Positions 11,801 to 24,341 are shown, numbered from the stretch's first letter. The stretch: DNA of 64,000 bases from Liolophura sinensis (GCF_032854445.1 NC_088305.1:10709717-10773716), one strand, 5' to 3'. Notes: a model not told the origin generated them from the sequence alone. Translations and numbers: made by a program.

Positions 11801-14800
11801 TTACATATAATATATCTTGAATCAAAAAAAAAGGTTTACCTATGAATAAAATGAACAGTCATTCACTTCATAGATCTGGCTCTGTAGCCAAGTTATCAAA
11901 TTTGATGAACTTCCCTACAGTGAGTGCAAATACTTTCCTACTGCAAACTTTTTTGAGGAACAAAAAAAGAAGTAAGAAAAATATAAAAAACACAATGACC
12001 CAGGAGCCTCGCGCCAATGCGGTCGCTGCGAGTTCAAGTCCAGCTCATGCTGGCTTCCTCTCCGGCCATACGTGGGAAGATCTGCGAGGAACCAACGCAT
12101 GGCCGGGAGTTTCCCTCAGGCTTTGCTTCCTCCCATCATCATGCTGGCTGCAGTTGTATAAGTGAAATATTCTTAAGTATGGCGTAAAACACCAATCAAA
12201 TAAATAATATAAATATACTTGCTTATTAAAGTCTCATGTAAATGTGTGTACATATTAAAATATAGATGTTGTTAGGAAAAGACTTCTCACATCGCATAGA
12301 CTTACCAAAGTGAAATCGCCACATTGCACTCTGAGGTTGGCCACAGTTTTCTCCCCCTAGTACAAACATGCTGTCACCAACCTTCAACAAAAAAAAAAAA
12401 GAGAACCAATTATCTTCACTTTCTCTTGTCTCGATCTTGTCTCAATTTTTATTGTTTCCATCAACAATAAATATAACTGTCACAACTGCAAGCTGTTGCT
12501 CTCATTAGAATATCAAGTTTACACGTAGATGAGGCAATATCGTACATACTCTTCAACTTCTTCAACTTTTAAACCGCCTCGGTGACCATGATTTCGAAGC
12601 ATTCTGGGAAAACTACGAGGGACAGAGAAATAATTTGCACATTTTTATGAAGCTTGAATCTTTAATGACGCAAACAAATGATTTTTTATGTCATTTTCAT
12701 AATAATTGTGTGTATAAATTCCTTTCAGAAAATTGCTTTGATGGATGAAAAGGTTAAAGAGTGCACAGTACATAAACTTTTGCAATTCAAATCGAATTGG
12801 AACAACTAAAGAAAAAGGAATCATTCTGTAAAATCAGAAAATTGCATGACATCAAAGGTTGCATTTTCTGAGTACGCATACGTCAGCTATTAGAGGAAAA
12901 ATTTTGAAAATTTAGTCTGAATGGCTTAAACCAAAATCTAAAATTTTCTATAAGACACAGTCATAGATCAGTTAGGTTACATCCAGAAGTAGCCTCCACA
13001 GCGGCAGCAGAATTAATCCTGTCTCTGAACGCCTCCATACGGCAAGAACTGATATCTTTAAAGAGGACTGGTGCTTACCGCATCAGCTGTGTGTCCAATC
13101 AAAGCTGGAGGGTTCACTCTGGTTCGGATCCGTGTCCATTTCTGCTGTTCTACAAGCAAAACAACAACAGCACTTGTTAGCACTGGCAGAGGTAGAATTA
13201 AATATATTTTAATTGATATGTTCGGCCATACTTTCACTGATACGATGGCGGTCAGTTTTATGGGTGGAGTGAAACCACTGACCTTTGGCAAGTCACTGCC
13301 AGACATTCCTACATGTGACATATAGATCTGCACACCCTATGTGGTCTTTCATGAAAGAAACCCTGTGCAAATGCCTACGCACACATCTTTGACTGCTTAC
13401 TGTGACCAAGGCCGCATAAGCATTGGAAATGTGGAATATATAAATTATCTGTTCAGGGTTGGTTTTGAACTCATACCTCAGAGAGCTATTAAAATACACT
13501 GCATCACTAACTTTTTTCCTTTTTAAAATTTAAATTGTAGATAACAACAGTGCCAGGTGGCTGAACACGTAACACACTGTACACTTTTAATGTAAAATAC
13601 AAAATGTTAAACTAAAACTGTTGCAAATTCTTTAGAACTAAACGTTTACTTGCCATAAACTAACTTTCACTCTTCCAGAACAAGCTTGACATGAATGTCA
13701 TATTGAATGAAGAAAAGTGAGCTACATATACAGCAAACTTCATGTAAGATGACATGAAATAATCTAATCCTCACTGAAGCTGTATGTCCAGAGCTCAGGT
13801 TTGTGAGTCAGGTCAGTCATTCCGCCATACACCCACATAGACTTGTCGTAGACCACCGCGGTGTGGCCGTGCCGTGCCCCAGGGCCATCCTCTCCCCCAG
13901 GGACTGACAACACCAGCTGCCACTCCTCACTCTCTGTAACATCAAGACAGTTATCATGGTTGACATTCTGACATCCATGACTAAAGGTCATCATTCACAA
14001 ATATTTTCTACAGTTCAATTTGTTGAAAAATTGAAAATAAATTGTCGAAAATAATATTTTCTTAGATTTTCAAATTTATGCACACATTAGACATTAAATG
14101 ATTTGGCCTAATTCCTCAACCTTTTTACATGTGAAAAGAGCAAATTTCAGTGCAATTTATACACATTTTCAAGTTGATTTTGGAGACAAAACTACATTGG
14201 GTGGATTGGCCAATTTCAGAACTTCACAAAAAGTGTAATTTTATCGGTCTACACAGAATAATCCCTTCAGAATATGCTTGAATAAACACCCTTATAAACA
14301 TGAGAAAAGGTTGAAGAATTACAGTACATTCACCTAGTACATGTAGCAAAACGAATATCTACGAATTACAGCATACCCTCTATATACATGTATATCCCCC
14401 AAGGCCCAGGTCGTTTCATATCTGATAACACCGGTGTTACCAGCCTAGCCTGACTAATCACCTTGGTTTTCTGTATATTTTCTTCATGCTTGTTCAGCCA
14501 AAGCTGGTAATAACAGAATTTCTGAACGCTAATGAACTTCCTACAAGTGTAATGGAAATCTCTTCCTCAATCTCTCTGGTTAAAAGTTAAACTTAAACAA
14601 ATCGGCAGGTAAACAAGTGTTTCACTCACCACAGCTAAACTTCCAGAGTTCATTGGAAGATCCAGTGACGTCAGTAAAGCCCCCATAAATATACATGGCA
14701 TCTTCATAGATGACAGCGGAATGGTCCCGCCTTCCAGATGGGTGTGGCTGTCCCGTCTGCGTGGTAATCTTACGAATGTACTGCAGATCTGACAATGCAA

Positions 14801-17800
14801 AGTGGGTTTTACAAATTATGGGGGTCCTCCGTGGCTCAGTTTGCCAGTGCAGCGTAATGACCCAGAAGCCTCTCACTAATGCGGTTGCTATGAGTTCAAG
14901 TCCAACTCACGCTGGCTTCCTCTCCAGCCATACGCGGGAAGCTCTTGCAGCAACCTGCGGATGGTCGTAGGTTTCCCCCAGGCTCTGCCTGGTTTCCTCC
15001 CACCATAATGCTGGCCGCCGTCATATAGGTGAAATATTCTTGAGTACGGCGTGAAACACCAATGAAATAAATAAATAAAGTAAATACAAACTATGGAGTT
15101 GTTGTATACCAGATTATTGTTGCTGTTTTACTATATGTTATCATGGAATTTAAGCAACTGCTTTCTAAAATGGGCCCCAGATGTTTTAAATATTACATAC
15201 CATTACAGTATCTTACAGAGTTTATCTACGGCATTAAAACAATTTTCGTAATATAATAACTCTAGGAAGAAACTTAAACTTTCACAATATATCACTGAAC
15301 AATTCTCAAGAGGGCAAATTTTACTTAAATTTTGAAACATATTTCAAGACTCTCAATGCGGTTCTGTACAAACAGTAATGTGTGAACATTCTAACATACA
15401 CTAAAAAAAAAAAGAAAGGCCTAGATACTAGATTTAAAAACGGACCAGTAGAAGAAATGAGTTCAGTTCCAGGCGAGTCTTTACAACTGGCATACCTGAC
15501 ACTCTGCATAAGGGGATAGACCAAGCACTGGTTGGCCAGATGCCACTCCAGTGAAAGAACTCCACAAATAATTATATGTTGGACCGGACAGCTAAAAGCG
15601 GGGACAACTCCTGGATGGCCGCGTCAGACATTACCTGTGTTGTAGACCCAGAGTGGAGTTTCATCTTGACTCAGGCTAAACTCGCCTCCAAATATGTAGA
15701 TCAGCCTCTGAAATTATACATGAACTTTATTTCACTTAAATCGAGATGGATTTACCAGTCAATTGATTTATTTATTTATTTGATTGGTGTTTTACGACCA
15801 TTCACAGGTTGCTGACAGACCACCAGTTGACTGAATGATTGATTTATTTATTTACTTGCTGAATAGTTTGATTGATTGATGGAATAAATGCCTCGAGTTA
15901 TTGACTGATTGAGTGAATGACTGAATGGTTACTTTCTTGAACCATTGATTGATTTATTAATCATTTTACTGATTGACTGAATGACTGGCTGATTGATTTA
16001 TTGGTAGTGGGCTCTTTAGACAAGAATATTTGACTCATATGTGTATGTTAGAGGTCTGTTTCATTAGTATTGGTAGTAAAAACCACCAGCCTTTGGATTC
16101 TAACATGTAATCTTTCTTACATACAAATTAACACACAGCTGTTTTATCACACAGCAAGATTTCAAGAAACTGATGGAAAACTACCTAAATGAGCTTTTGT
16201 TGATTGCTTGTTACTTTCCACCTAGGCCTTCACAAGACTGGAGGTAAAGGAACCTTTAAAATTCCCTGTTTGTTACAGGGACTGCAACACCTTGCACAAT
16301 GGATGTGTCAGTGAATGAAAGATTAGCATCTTATCAGCCATAGCACTACCCAAAACTTTTTAAGAGATCCAAAAAATATTGTCTACCAGATCTGGAAAGG
16401 GCATCTTTTTGATGGCTACTGCAAAAATAGCAATTTACACAAATTCCTCAACAGTTTCACACATAAAAGAACAAATTTCATCTCAGTTTATGCACATTTT
16501 TAATTCGATTTTGGAGACAAAATTTTTTTTTACAATTCAAACTTTTGATTCTAGGTATACCTAAGAAATAACATAGGTATACATTACAGAAGATCTGTTT
16601 GAACATTTTTTCTAACTCACCCTGTGGGGCAGCATTGAGAAGGTCTCCAGGTGGGGTAGCTTTTCCCCACTGTAGCTGACACTCTCCCATTTGTTCTTCT
16701 CTGTACAAAGAATAAAAAGCCAGCATTCTGGTATACCGTTTAAAAAAAAATATGATCGTATATGTCACATCACTTTTTCAAAATTGCTTCAATTTTCCTT
16801 GTACGTTATACAACATTTGACCGAAAAAAAAAAAAATAACAGCTTTATACATCAGAGAGACTTGTCACTGCCACAATACATGCATGTATCTGGGTGTAAT
16901 CCACAGATTTAAGGAAAGAGTCTACAAAAACACGAAACCCATATTGTAGGAAAGAAGTGCACTGAAGAGCTGTGATTTTTAAGTAATGTGTACTTTTCAG
17001 CTAACTGGTACTGGCTAATCAGCTGAATAAAACATGAATGCACATTTCAGTTAATGAAAAACAAACTTTTCGAATTATTTCTACCTTACCTCACTGTTCA
17101 AACAATAAGAGAGTTGTGCATATCTGAGAGGTATATATTTTGTGAAATCAGTCCCCAATTGGAAAATTTGTGGCTGCAAATTGAGAAACAGGCCTCATTG
17201 GGAATCTGGCCAATATTGATACCTTGAGCATGGGTAGATGTGTGTAGTATTACATGAATTGGTAATACTTGTATTTGTAACAGACACCTTGGGAAAACCA
17301 GGTCTTTCTAGACCCGGCATGACTAGACTCAACTGTCTACTTTAATGCCACATCAAAAATAATTTTTAGCTTCAAGTTCATTGTAGCACACTACCCTGCC
17401 CAACATCATAACAAATCGAACACACAAATCGTCGTATGCATCCAATTCCGACTCAGCCGTATGTAAAGCAGTCGTGATTTCCTTCGATATAAAAAACTGA
17501 CACAAAACCTTAACATCAGTGGGAAATTTCTGTGATCCGTCTGCCACCATAAAGAAACTATGCACATTTTTGGGTACACGGAAGACTGCTCGGGTGATGT
17601 TGCCGCTAGGATTTCCTAATGGTGGAAGGCAACACATGAAAATTTACCACTGGCATTTAATTATGCCTTGGTTCGATTCTTCCCTATCAAATGCAGTCAA
17701 GATTCTGCCCTTTAAGCTCAGTTGAGACCAAACAGGTATCATGATTTGATACTATGGACATCAAACAAAACACCACGTCTGATTTGAAGCCAGCAGTAGG

Positions 17801-18092
17801 TGTCTCTGTAGCTACTGGTAAAAGTTGAGCCACCCAGACACACTGGGTCTAGGTCTCCCACACACTTACCCAGGCTATATCGCCACAAGTCTTTTAGGGA
17901 CACAACCACATCTTTGCCCCCGAACATATACACGTAGTCCCCCAGTCTACAGGCGCCATGTTTGCTGCGACAGCGGGGGAAGTCGTTGGTATCCTCTGGT
18001 GTCAGACGGAGTTCTCTCCACTTGAATGTGAAGGTCTGTTGGTTGGTGGAGTCAAACAGGCTTACACTCTCATCGTGCCCAGATTCTGACAA
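8795..18092 (-). CDS. Kelch-repeat protein with disordered insert in the last blade (gene-level entry)
   Basis: At least ten minus-strand exons: 18,092-17,870; 16,700-16,621; 15,707-15,635; 14,788-14,630; 13,933-13,775; 13,149-13,079; 12,381-12,306; 11,137-10,017; 9,173-9,083; and a likely last exon 8,847-8,795. Every junction has GT/AG and the phases agree throughout, giving about 700 residues. Kelch signatures (Gly-Gly doublets such as YMFGG, YIFGG, YIYGG, WVYGG, FVLGG, VFGG, each followed by Trp about 10-15 residues later) recur six times, enough for one six-bladed propeller. Blade six is split by a 300-plus residue low-complexity insert. No BTB, BACK, F-box or RING domain is visible, so partner and function are unknown. 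The first exon listed has no ATG before its first kelch motif and is preceded by an acceptor (tttcaccag), so the start codon lies upstream. I do not recognise the orthologue. Confidence 0.8.
9083..9173 (-). CDS. Kelch gene exon, end of blade 6
   Basis: Acceptor cactctttcag; reads KSSKRAPSYVLQDTACIYVF then GGREGNRREL; donor CTGG|GTAAGAC, phase 1. It supplies the Gly-Gly strand that the large exon's first half lacks. Confidence 0.8.
9598..9833 (+). mobile_element. SINE family A copy in a kelch-gene intron
   Basis: Contains the box-B-like gagttcaagtccagctcacc, the body (catgggaaggtctgccagca) and a (aaat)n tail at 9,815-9,833. The tRNA-like head is degraded. Confidence 0.8.
10017..11137 (-). CDS. 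Kelch gene large exon: start of blade 6 plus disordered insert
   Basis: Acceptor ttaacttccag; begins ESQNWERVDFPTGVLSSRTR and HCTALILPP, the first two strands of a kelch blade. It then leaves the fold for over 300 residues rich in Ser, Thr, Gln and charged residues, with few hydrophobic runs and no recognised domain. The donor CAG|GTAAAG at 10,017 closes the 1,121-nt exon in phase 0; a read-through frame would add only about 13 residues before a stop. The insert carries many possible phosphorylation sites but no motif I can name. Nothing indicates pseudogene decay: a frame of this length is open only on this strand. Confidence 0.82.
11370..11790. repeat. Compound minisatellite in a kelch-gene intron, about 9 units
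   Basis: Units of 46-60 bp alternate between gcacaactgtggcaaacggt-taaaatttc and a cttctcagctgtggcaaatg variant, each with an acccaggattaaaatc segment. Confidence 0.88.
11990..12208 (+). mobile_element. SINE family A copy in a kelch-gene intron
   Basis: Starts at caatgacccaggagcctcgc, contains gcgagttcaagtccagctca and ends with gtatggcgtaaaacaccaat plus an aaataa tail. It lacks the first part of the tRNA-like head. Confidence 0.82.
12306..12381 (-). CDS. Kelch gene exon, blade 5 second half
   Basis: A T-rich tract and ttgaag acceptor precede VGDSMFVLGGENCGQPQSAM then WRFHF; donor TTTG|GTAAGTC, phase 1. Confidence 0.8.
12560..12759. mobile_element. MITE family M1, copy 2
   Basis: Ends are inverted (ttcaacttttaaacc at the left, ggatgaaaaggttaaaga at the right). 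The interior resembles the copy at 22,694 closely (agagaaataatttgcac, atgacgcaaacaaa, ttttcataataa). Confidence 0.75.
13079..13149 (-). CDS. Kelch gene exon, blade 5 first half
   Basis: Acceptor tttgcttgtag; reads QQKWTRIRTRVNPPALIGHT then ADA; donor GCG|GTAAGC in phase 0. Confidence 0.78.
13775..13933 (-). CDS. Kelch gene exon, blade 4
   Basis: Acceptor ttgatgttacag; contains GARHGHTAVVYDKSMWVYGG and LTHKPELWTYSF. The donor is TTCA|GTGAGG, six bases before an in-frame TAG, so unspliced reading would stop at once. Length 159 nt, as for blade 3. Confidence 0.82.
14111..14320. mobile_element. MITE family M2, copy 1
   Basis: Left end attcctcaacctttttacat; right end gagaaaaggttgaagaatt, its inverted complement. 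Interior: gattttggagacaaaactac and gtgtaattttatcggtctac. Related copies at 16,442, 31,585 and 41,462. Confidence 0.75.
14630..14788 (-). CDS. Kelch gene exon, blade 3
   Basis: Acceptor tttgcattgtcag; contains GRRDHSAVIYEDAMYIYGGF and SSNELWKFSC; donor GTG|GTGAGTG. One exon equals one blade, the same 159-nt length as the next exon. Confidence 0.85.
14820..15080 (+). mobile_element. SINE family A, near full length, in a kelch-gene intron
   Basis: Head ccgtggctcagtttgccagt, box-B-like gagttcaagtccaactcacg, tail gtacggcgtgaaacaccaat then (aaat)n. It lies about 30 bp upstream, in transcript sense, of the blade-3 acceptor. Confidence 0.88.
15635..15707 (-). CDS. Kelch gene exon, blade 2 second half
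   Basis: Acceptor tataatttcag, reading RLIYIFGGEFSLSQDETPLW then VYNT; donor ACAG|GTAATG. It joins in phase 0 to the exon before and phase 1 to the exon after. Confidence 0.8.
15755..15815 (-). mobile_element. SINE family A tail fragment
   Basis: Reads tttatttatttgattggtgt-tttacgacc, then loses similarity. It is followed by a degenerate (gattgattta) region to about 16,010. Confidence 0.55.
16442..16535. mobile_element. MITE family M2, partial copy
   Basis: Left end aattcctcaacagtttcaca through gattttggagacaaaattt; the right half is missing. Confidence 0.6.
16621..16700 (-). CDS. Kelch gene exon, blade 2 first half
   Basis: Acceptor ctttgtacag, phase 1 to 0, reading EKNKWESVSYSGEKLPHLET then FSMLPHR; donor AGG|GTGAGT. 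The Trp of NKWESV is the usual blade-start residue. Confidence 0.75.
17870..18092 (-). CDS. Kelch gene exon, blade 1
   Basis: Acceptor tttatttcaccag, then phase-0 entry reading LSESGHDESVSLFDSTN and, later, FPRCRSKHGACRLGDYVYMF-GG and LKDLWRYSL. Donor CTGG|GTAAGTG leaves phase 1. The FKWRELRL segment before blade 1 could be the strand that closes the propeller. Confidence 0.82.
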
Positions 18093-19552
18093 CTGGTGAA
18101 ATAAAAAAGTGATTAGAAAACAAAAGAGGTCTGAACTATTAATGCGAACATAAAGTTAGCCACTAAATTTGAATTAATTAACAAAGTAGTATTCAAGAAA
18201 TGTTCTAAAAGCATTTTAAAAATTTTACACCACTTATCAACAAAATAAAGAGCAAACAATTGTCAGTACCTAGCCACTCATTTGGCGACACCATTTTGCC
18301 ATGTCATAGCTATTTACAGTGATGTCACAAAATCTACGAGCTATTCCGTACCATCTGTATCAGACAATGTGACAATGAGACAATACAAACAAAAACGCCT
18401 GGTACCCAACCAAAGAGTGTCAGCTCTGTTCCATGTTCAAAGGGTCGATGTTTCTTTTAGTTTGACGCTCGGTCAAGGCGATATTCATAGACACAAGGGT
18501 CATGTTTTAACGGCCCTGCTCGTCCTCGTCCTGCATGGGTGTAAGCATTTGGCCTAGCTGGCTGTACCAACATCAGCAAATTTACCGAACTTGGCCCTTG
18601 TGATTTATAACAGATTCTTTCATTCAGATTTTGGGAGAATATTTTCATGATAAATCTCACTTTGCTAAGGAAAAATAAAGAAAAGTCACAATATTTTTCT
18701 TTAATCAATGACTCTCCCGAGGTGGTTTTCTTGCTAGCTCACCCTAACCAGTTACTGCAGTCTCCTGCCCAACATGTACGCATTGTGACACAGGCAGCCA
18801 TTCTTAGTTGCCTTATCATAAATGTGTGGTCCAAAATGCATCAGTTTAACTCTTAAACTAAAAAAATCCAATCAATTGCATCAATATCTGTCTATCCACT
18901 ATAAGAAACAAGACTGGCGATCGAGAGCTACAGTGTAACAGGTTCTTTGACGTGACAGCAAGATATCACGTGACACTTACAGTGCTAGTGATTGGCCAAG
19001 TTCATAAGGGTTTCTGCCATATCCCCAATACTGAACTTCATCTTCTCGAATTTCAAAGCTTTATAGATTTTTTTACACATTTTTGTGTGATAACTGTGCC
19101 CTATATTCATTTTTCTATGTAAATATATTGGCAGGCTTTACATTCACTGTAATCTGAATAATAAATGAGCCCATTGTATGTTTTAATATGAGCCATTGGC
19201 TGAATTTGCTCTTGTAAGAGTGGTACGCATGGATGTACAAGGGGTGGGTGGTGGTGTCTCAAGATAAACAAGAATGCCTGAATGGACAGATACAGAATGC
19301 CACACTATGAAACAACCCACAATACTTTACGTAGCAAAAGAATAGCTTTTCCTGGAAAATGACAACACAGGTCCGAGTTGAACCGGCCATTATTTGTTTA
19401 CCCATAAACTGTCATCACAAGGGAAGGGAGGAACACGGGGAAGCTTCACCTTTTTACATTTTGAAGGAATGAAAAAAAAACAAACTGAACTAGCTAAATT
19501 TTCTGTATTTTGCTCAAAGCTCAGATTTTTTCAAGTGACACCTTTTGCTTGC

Positions 19553-19735
19553 TTGAGACTGATTCATCCGACTTATAGGGCCACTTTTATTTTTAGATTA
19601 TTTTGTAAAGCTTGGTTAATTTCTCATCAGAATATCTTACGTATCATCAAAAACGACATCAAAAGTATCATCTTAAGGCCTTTCTGTGCTTCTAAAAGCG
19701 CATTTTTACATGCCAAACTTTAGGTGAAATACATT
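19553..19735 (+). repeat. Dispersed repeat D1, copy 1 (source-like for the 42-bp array)
   Basis: Begins gactgattcatccgactta-tagggccac, like the unit of the array at 2,443, then runs into unrelated sequence (cttggttaatttctcatcag, atcttaaggcctttctgtgc) that is shared with 29,147-29,315. Confidence 0.65.
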
Positions 19736-20057
19736 AAATAACCTCTTTCATCGCTTTGGTCATCATCAGGTAACAATAAGGAGTGTCTCTATTAAATATA
19801 AAAAGTCTTCTCACATTTGTGAAGACAACATAAGTGCTTGTAGACTTATATACATACCTTGTTGGAAGCACCAGTTTCTCTCATACCCAAGTCAAGGGAA
19901 GATAATAGATTTCTCTCAGTTGGTTTTTTGGTTATTTATATTCCCTCACTCAAGCTCAAGTGTTCAAGCTGTCAAACCTGAAATAATTAAAGTGAAATCT
20001 TAAATTTCTGAACAGGGCAGTCAGTCATGCCATGGTGGTTCAGACGCTTGCTTTCCC

Positions 20058-20400
20058 AGTGAATCAGTGAATGTATCCTTGAGGTTTAACGTCGTACTTA
20101 ATAATTTTTCAGTCATATGATGACATGCTGCCAAAGCGCTGCCGCCACTGAAGTATAATGCTGAAGACACCAGACATGACACCCCACCCAGTCACATTAT
20201 ACTTACACCAGGGCCAACCAGTCCTGTTTCCTTGCTTTAACCTCAGTGCTGAGCACCAATCGAGGCAGCAACAAGTACCATTTTTAAAGTCTTTGGCATC
20301 TCACGGGTGCTCTGTAACCATTAGGCCACTGAAGCGGTCCGCTTGTTTTCGATCGCTAAGACACATGAAGAGTAGGTTCAATCCCGGCCTTGAACAACAA
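20058..20400 (-). mobile_element. SINE family C copy
   Basis: In reverse: a tRNA-like head (tggcctaatggttacagagc) near 20,325, a body with gacaccagacatgacacc, and a tail complementary to aggtttaacgtcgtactta. The same family is at 38,050-38,430. Confidence 0.72.
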
Positions 20401-21111
20401 ATTTGTGGAATTGTCCACTTTCACTGTTCAGGAGATTTTGGTGCCGAATAAGCCATCTAATACTCATTGAAGACCACTTGTTATCCACCAATAAAGTGTG
20501 CATTTCTGCATGTTATGTGGGTCAATGGTCAATGGTTTCTGGCTTCCTAGCTATCTATAAAACTGACACCCATTATGAACATGAAAATCCTTGAGTGTGG
20601 TGTTAAAGGCTCAAGTACATAATGTACATACACTGTAGCTCACATACTGCTCTATGGGTTAGATAGGGCTGACCAATAAATCAATATCATTTGAACATAA
20701 TAGTCAAATATTAACGAGATACCATAAAGGAGATATATGAAATGATGCATGTATACCTGTCACTTCATGTACATATCATGTGACTACCTCAGCATTATAT
20801 AAACTCTCTCCTTCTCTCAAATTAAGAAACAATACACAGGTACAAATTAAGAAACAATACACAGGTACAAATCACACCTGAACTGAAGTGATAAAGCATG
20901 CCTGTAATTTACCAGTGATCTACATGTATACTCTACATGTATACTATACATCTACATGTATAGTATACTCACCTTCACAGGTTAATTAAAAACGCAGTGA
21001 TTTTGTAACAACTAACTTCTCCAAGAACAAACAGATGTGCATGACCATACTTATATTTATACACTGCTGAACAGCTGATCAGACCAGGTGTAGATTACCA
21101 CACCTGTCAGC

Positions 21112-21372
21112 TTGAGTGAGTGAGTGAGTGAGTGCTTGGGGGTTTAACGTCGTGCTCCATAATTTGGAGTCATATAATGACGAAGGAATCCTTAGGGTGT
21201 ATGTAATGTACCTCCTTGCTGCAGGACGGATTTCCTTCGCTCTTTTATCTAGAGCTGCTTCACTGAGACGACTTACAGAAGGCAAGTAAGCCGCCCCGCT
21301 CGAGCCATAATACTGATACGGGTCAACCAGTCATCGCACTATCCCCTTCATGCTGAACGCCAAGCGAGGAAG
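21112..21372 (-). mobile_element. SINE family B copy, head missing
   Basis: Tail end gagtgagtgcttgggggttt and aacgtcgtgctccataattt at the left, body to about 21,372 (ccccttcatgctgaacgcca). The opposite orientation is seen at 47,812 and 62,218. Confidence 0.82.
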
Positions 21373-21394
21373 TTACCTGTCAGCTTGACGTGCG

Positions 21395-21490
21395 ACATGT
21401 ACATGTGCGTATGGTACATACAGTACATGTACCTGTGTGTACGGTATACACAGTACACATACAGTACACATAAAGTACATGTATGCTACA
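21395..21490. repeat. TACATG-rich degenerate repeat
   Basis: Runs of gtacatgt, gtacatac and acagtaca variants with no stable period. Confidence 0.7.
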
Positions 21491-22693
21491 CCATGGATAC
21501 CACAGGGAGCCATTAGAAATATGCTTGTCAGTATACCTGTACACAACAGAGCACAATGACAGGTCAACATACCAGGGAAGGGTGAGGTTTATATGTATGT
21601 GTTATATTCCAGGTCAACTGAGGTATTAGCCAGGTCATACATCTAGTCTTAGGCTAAACTGGCTTTTCTATCAAAATCAAACCCTCAAGATGCATGTAGC
21701 AAATAAGTACTGTAAGCTAATTATTTATAAAAAAATCATGAAACATATACTACTAATAACTTAAATACAATCTTACACATGTAGTTTTCCAGCATGTTCA
21801 ATGGAATAAAACCATGTATAGGCTATCAATATGGAAAAGTCAAGAAAATCAAATCTTCTCCTATGTTTTCAGCCTTCATTGTTGTATTTCTACAAAAGTT
21901 ATCCCCTGTTTTACCCCTGATACTGTAAAGGAAAAGGAACAGAAGAGGTTGTCCCATATTGTGTCAGTGTCACTCTGTCTTTAACCAGGAATGCAGGTGT
22001 GTCCTATCCATATATATACTACTCACCTTTACCTGTGAGGTCAATTGGAAGTATTTACTTACCTGAACAGGTATTTATGCTTATATGCAGGTAGACTGGC
22101 CCTTAAACCTTTTTTCCTCCACAAAAGATATGTTCATATACAAATCCTTAGCACCACTACCTGTATATATATATACATATATATACACATGAATAGTTTA
22201 GGACAGAAATTAGCTGAATGAAATAGACATACGCAAAGGAATCATCGACAAACGTCAGGGATCCATCCATGCACGCTAAACATCAGCACTTCAAAAGTCA
22301 AAATGGTGGAGAGCCAAGAATATAAAATGTGTGCACATTGTATTATAATAGTGTAAGCTACAATGCACACATACATCAAAAACAAAAGTTTGTTCATCTA
22401 CATACCATGAACACCCAGCTTGAATACCAGGGTGGTATAGTTTCGCAATAGCAAACAACAAAAATAGTAACTGAGTTTTATCTATTGACATGATTTAACT
22501 GACTGACTAACCCGATCAACAAGGTCAGCATGCATATCAACATTTCAAAAGACTAGACCACTTTGGCCTACAGGAGGCTGATAACGGTCAACAGACACAT
22601 TACATCACACTCTTCTGCGCTATCTGCATGTACGTTAGCACCAGGATAATGACGTAGAGTAATTAAAACTTTGTAGAGAGACAGCTACCCTAA

Positions 22694-22886
22694 CTCTTTG
22701 ATCTTTTCAACCACCTCTGCAACCAATATTTTGAACATTCTGAGAGAACCATGGGGTATAGAGAAATGATTTGCACAGCTTGCATCTTTAATAACACAAA
22801 CAAATTTTTAGCATTATTTTCATAATAAATGTATGCATAAATTCAACCGAAAAAAAAAATGCTTTAGTGGTTGAAAAGGCTAAAGA
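22694..22886. mobile_element. MITE family M1, copy 3
   Basis: Left end ctttgatcttttcaaccacc; right end agtggttgaaaaggctaaag, its inverted complement. The interior is nearly the same as at 12,560. Confidence 0.78.
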
Positions 22887-22921
22887 TTTACAGTTTATCA
22901 AATCTGAGATATATGTCAAAT

Positions 22922-23558
22922 CAAGGTTCATACACTCCAAGGATTTCAAATTTCCAGGCTTTTTCAAGGCTCTTCCTGGCTACTTAAATACAGGTATTAA
23001 ATATTCTGCAGTTATACACGTTAAGAGTAACGTAAAATGACCTTAACAATGACCTCACCTATACAAGGCACCGTACTATTAAGCAATGTGAGATATGTTG
23101 GAAGACTATTTTTAAGGCTTTTTTATAATTAAAAAAAAATTTTTTTGTATTTTTTAAAAATTTTTTCTTGTATTTTTTAAAATTTTTTTATTTTCAAAAA
23201 CTGCAAACTCAGGGCCATACCTAGAGTCTCTCAAAACTGTTGTCTGCCCAAACTAAACAAGCTGTATTAAAACTAACAATTAAATTAGACAAAAACTGAC
23301 AACAAAAAGTTAAGTTTTCGTACAAATTTTTTTCATTCACAGACTTAACAGCTCTTAGAAAGCATCATTTCTAGTGGCATTTTTGAAATTTCTTTACGCA
23401 CAATGAAAAAGTTATCATTAAATTTTAGAATCAGAACCTTTAATGTTTTTCTAAATATGTCCCTGGCACCCCTTGATCTTCCAGGCTTTTCAGGGCTTGG
23501 AAAGGTTACTTTCAAATTCCAGTCTTTTTAAGGTTTTCAAGGCCCCATACGAACCCAG
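22922..23558. mobile_element. Non-autonomous hAT-like element
   Basis: Left terminus caaggttcatacactccaag and right terminus aaggccccatacgaacccag are inverted relatives of the widespread (ca)gggttcgtac...ccttgaaaa type of hAT ends. The pattern continues inward (tttccaggctttttcaaggc against ccaggcttttcagggcttgg). About 640 bp, no transposase frame. No perfect 8-bp target duplication found. Confidence 0.6.
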
Positions 23559-23996
23559 TTCCAAACAGAAGAGTTTGCTTACCTACAAAGCAGGCCAGTA
23601 GCCAATGAGCATCCCCACATACCTAGGTTACACAGCACAAGTATGTCTACACTTCGCAAACGTAAACAACGAAAATAGAAACTGAGTTGTTCATGGATGT
23701 AAGATTCACAGTTGACAGAGTGAGCCAATCATTGAACAGGACACAAAATATCAGCCAATCACAAGTCGAGATTATATACACGAACATGTAGGCCAAAGTA
23801 CTAGAAAATGAGAGATACTATGATAACTGTCAAACCACATACCACAATATCCCCTTTTGTGATAGGAGCGCGTATGTATACATGTATACGTCAGCACAAG
23901 GATATAGTGACATACAGCCTGATTAAAACTTTAAAACAGACCATCAGAATCAGATATACGTCAGATCTACGAGTTTACTTCCCTGCACTGTTTGGT

Positions 23997-24098
23997 GAGT
24001 GAGTGAGTGAGTGAGTGAGTGCTTGGGGTTTAACGTCGTACTTCACAATTTTTCAGTCATATGACGAGGAAGGAATCCTTAGAATGCATCCTACATTG
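23997..24098 (-). mobile_element. SINE family B tail fragment
   Basis: (gagt)n then gcttggggtttaacgtcgta and cttcacaatttttcagtcat, ending near 24,095. Confidence 0.75.
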
Positions 24099-24341
24099 TT
24101 TGCTGAGCATGATCATAATACTTTGGGAATGTATAGTTACGCAACAGTAAACAATGAAAATAGCAGCTGAATTGTCAATGGATGCATGAATTAAAAGCCA
24201 ACTGAGAGAGAGCCGATTAATATGGAATTATAACCAGGGTTTGACACAAAACATCTGCCAATACCAAATTCAGATAAGCCTAATGGAGAATAAAGATTAT
24301 GGTCATGACAAATGTTCATAAATACACATATTGTATGTATA

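Noticed and set aside
18090-18092. TTG start codon for the kelch protein
   Set aside because: TTG is not a normal animal start and an acceptor (tttcaccag) lies exactly before it, so this is an internal exon edge.
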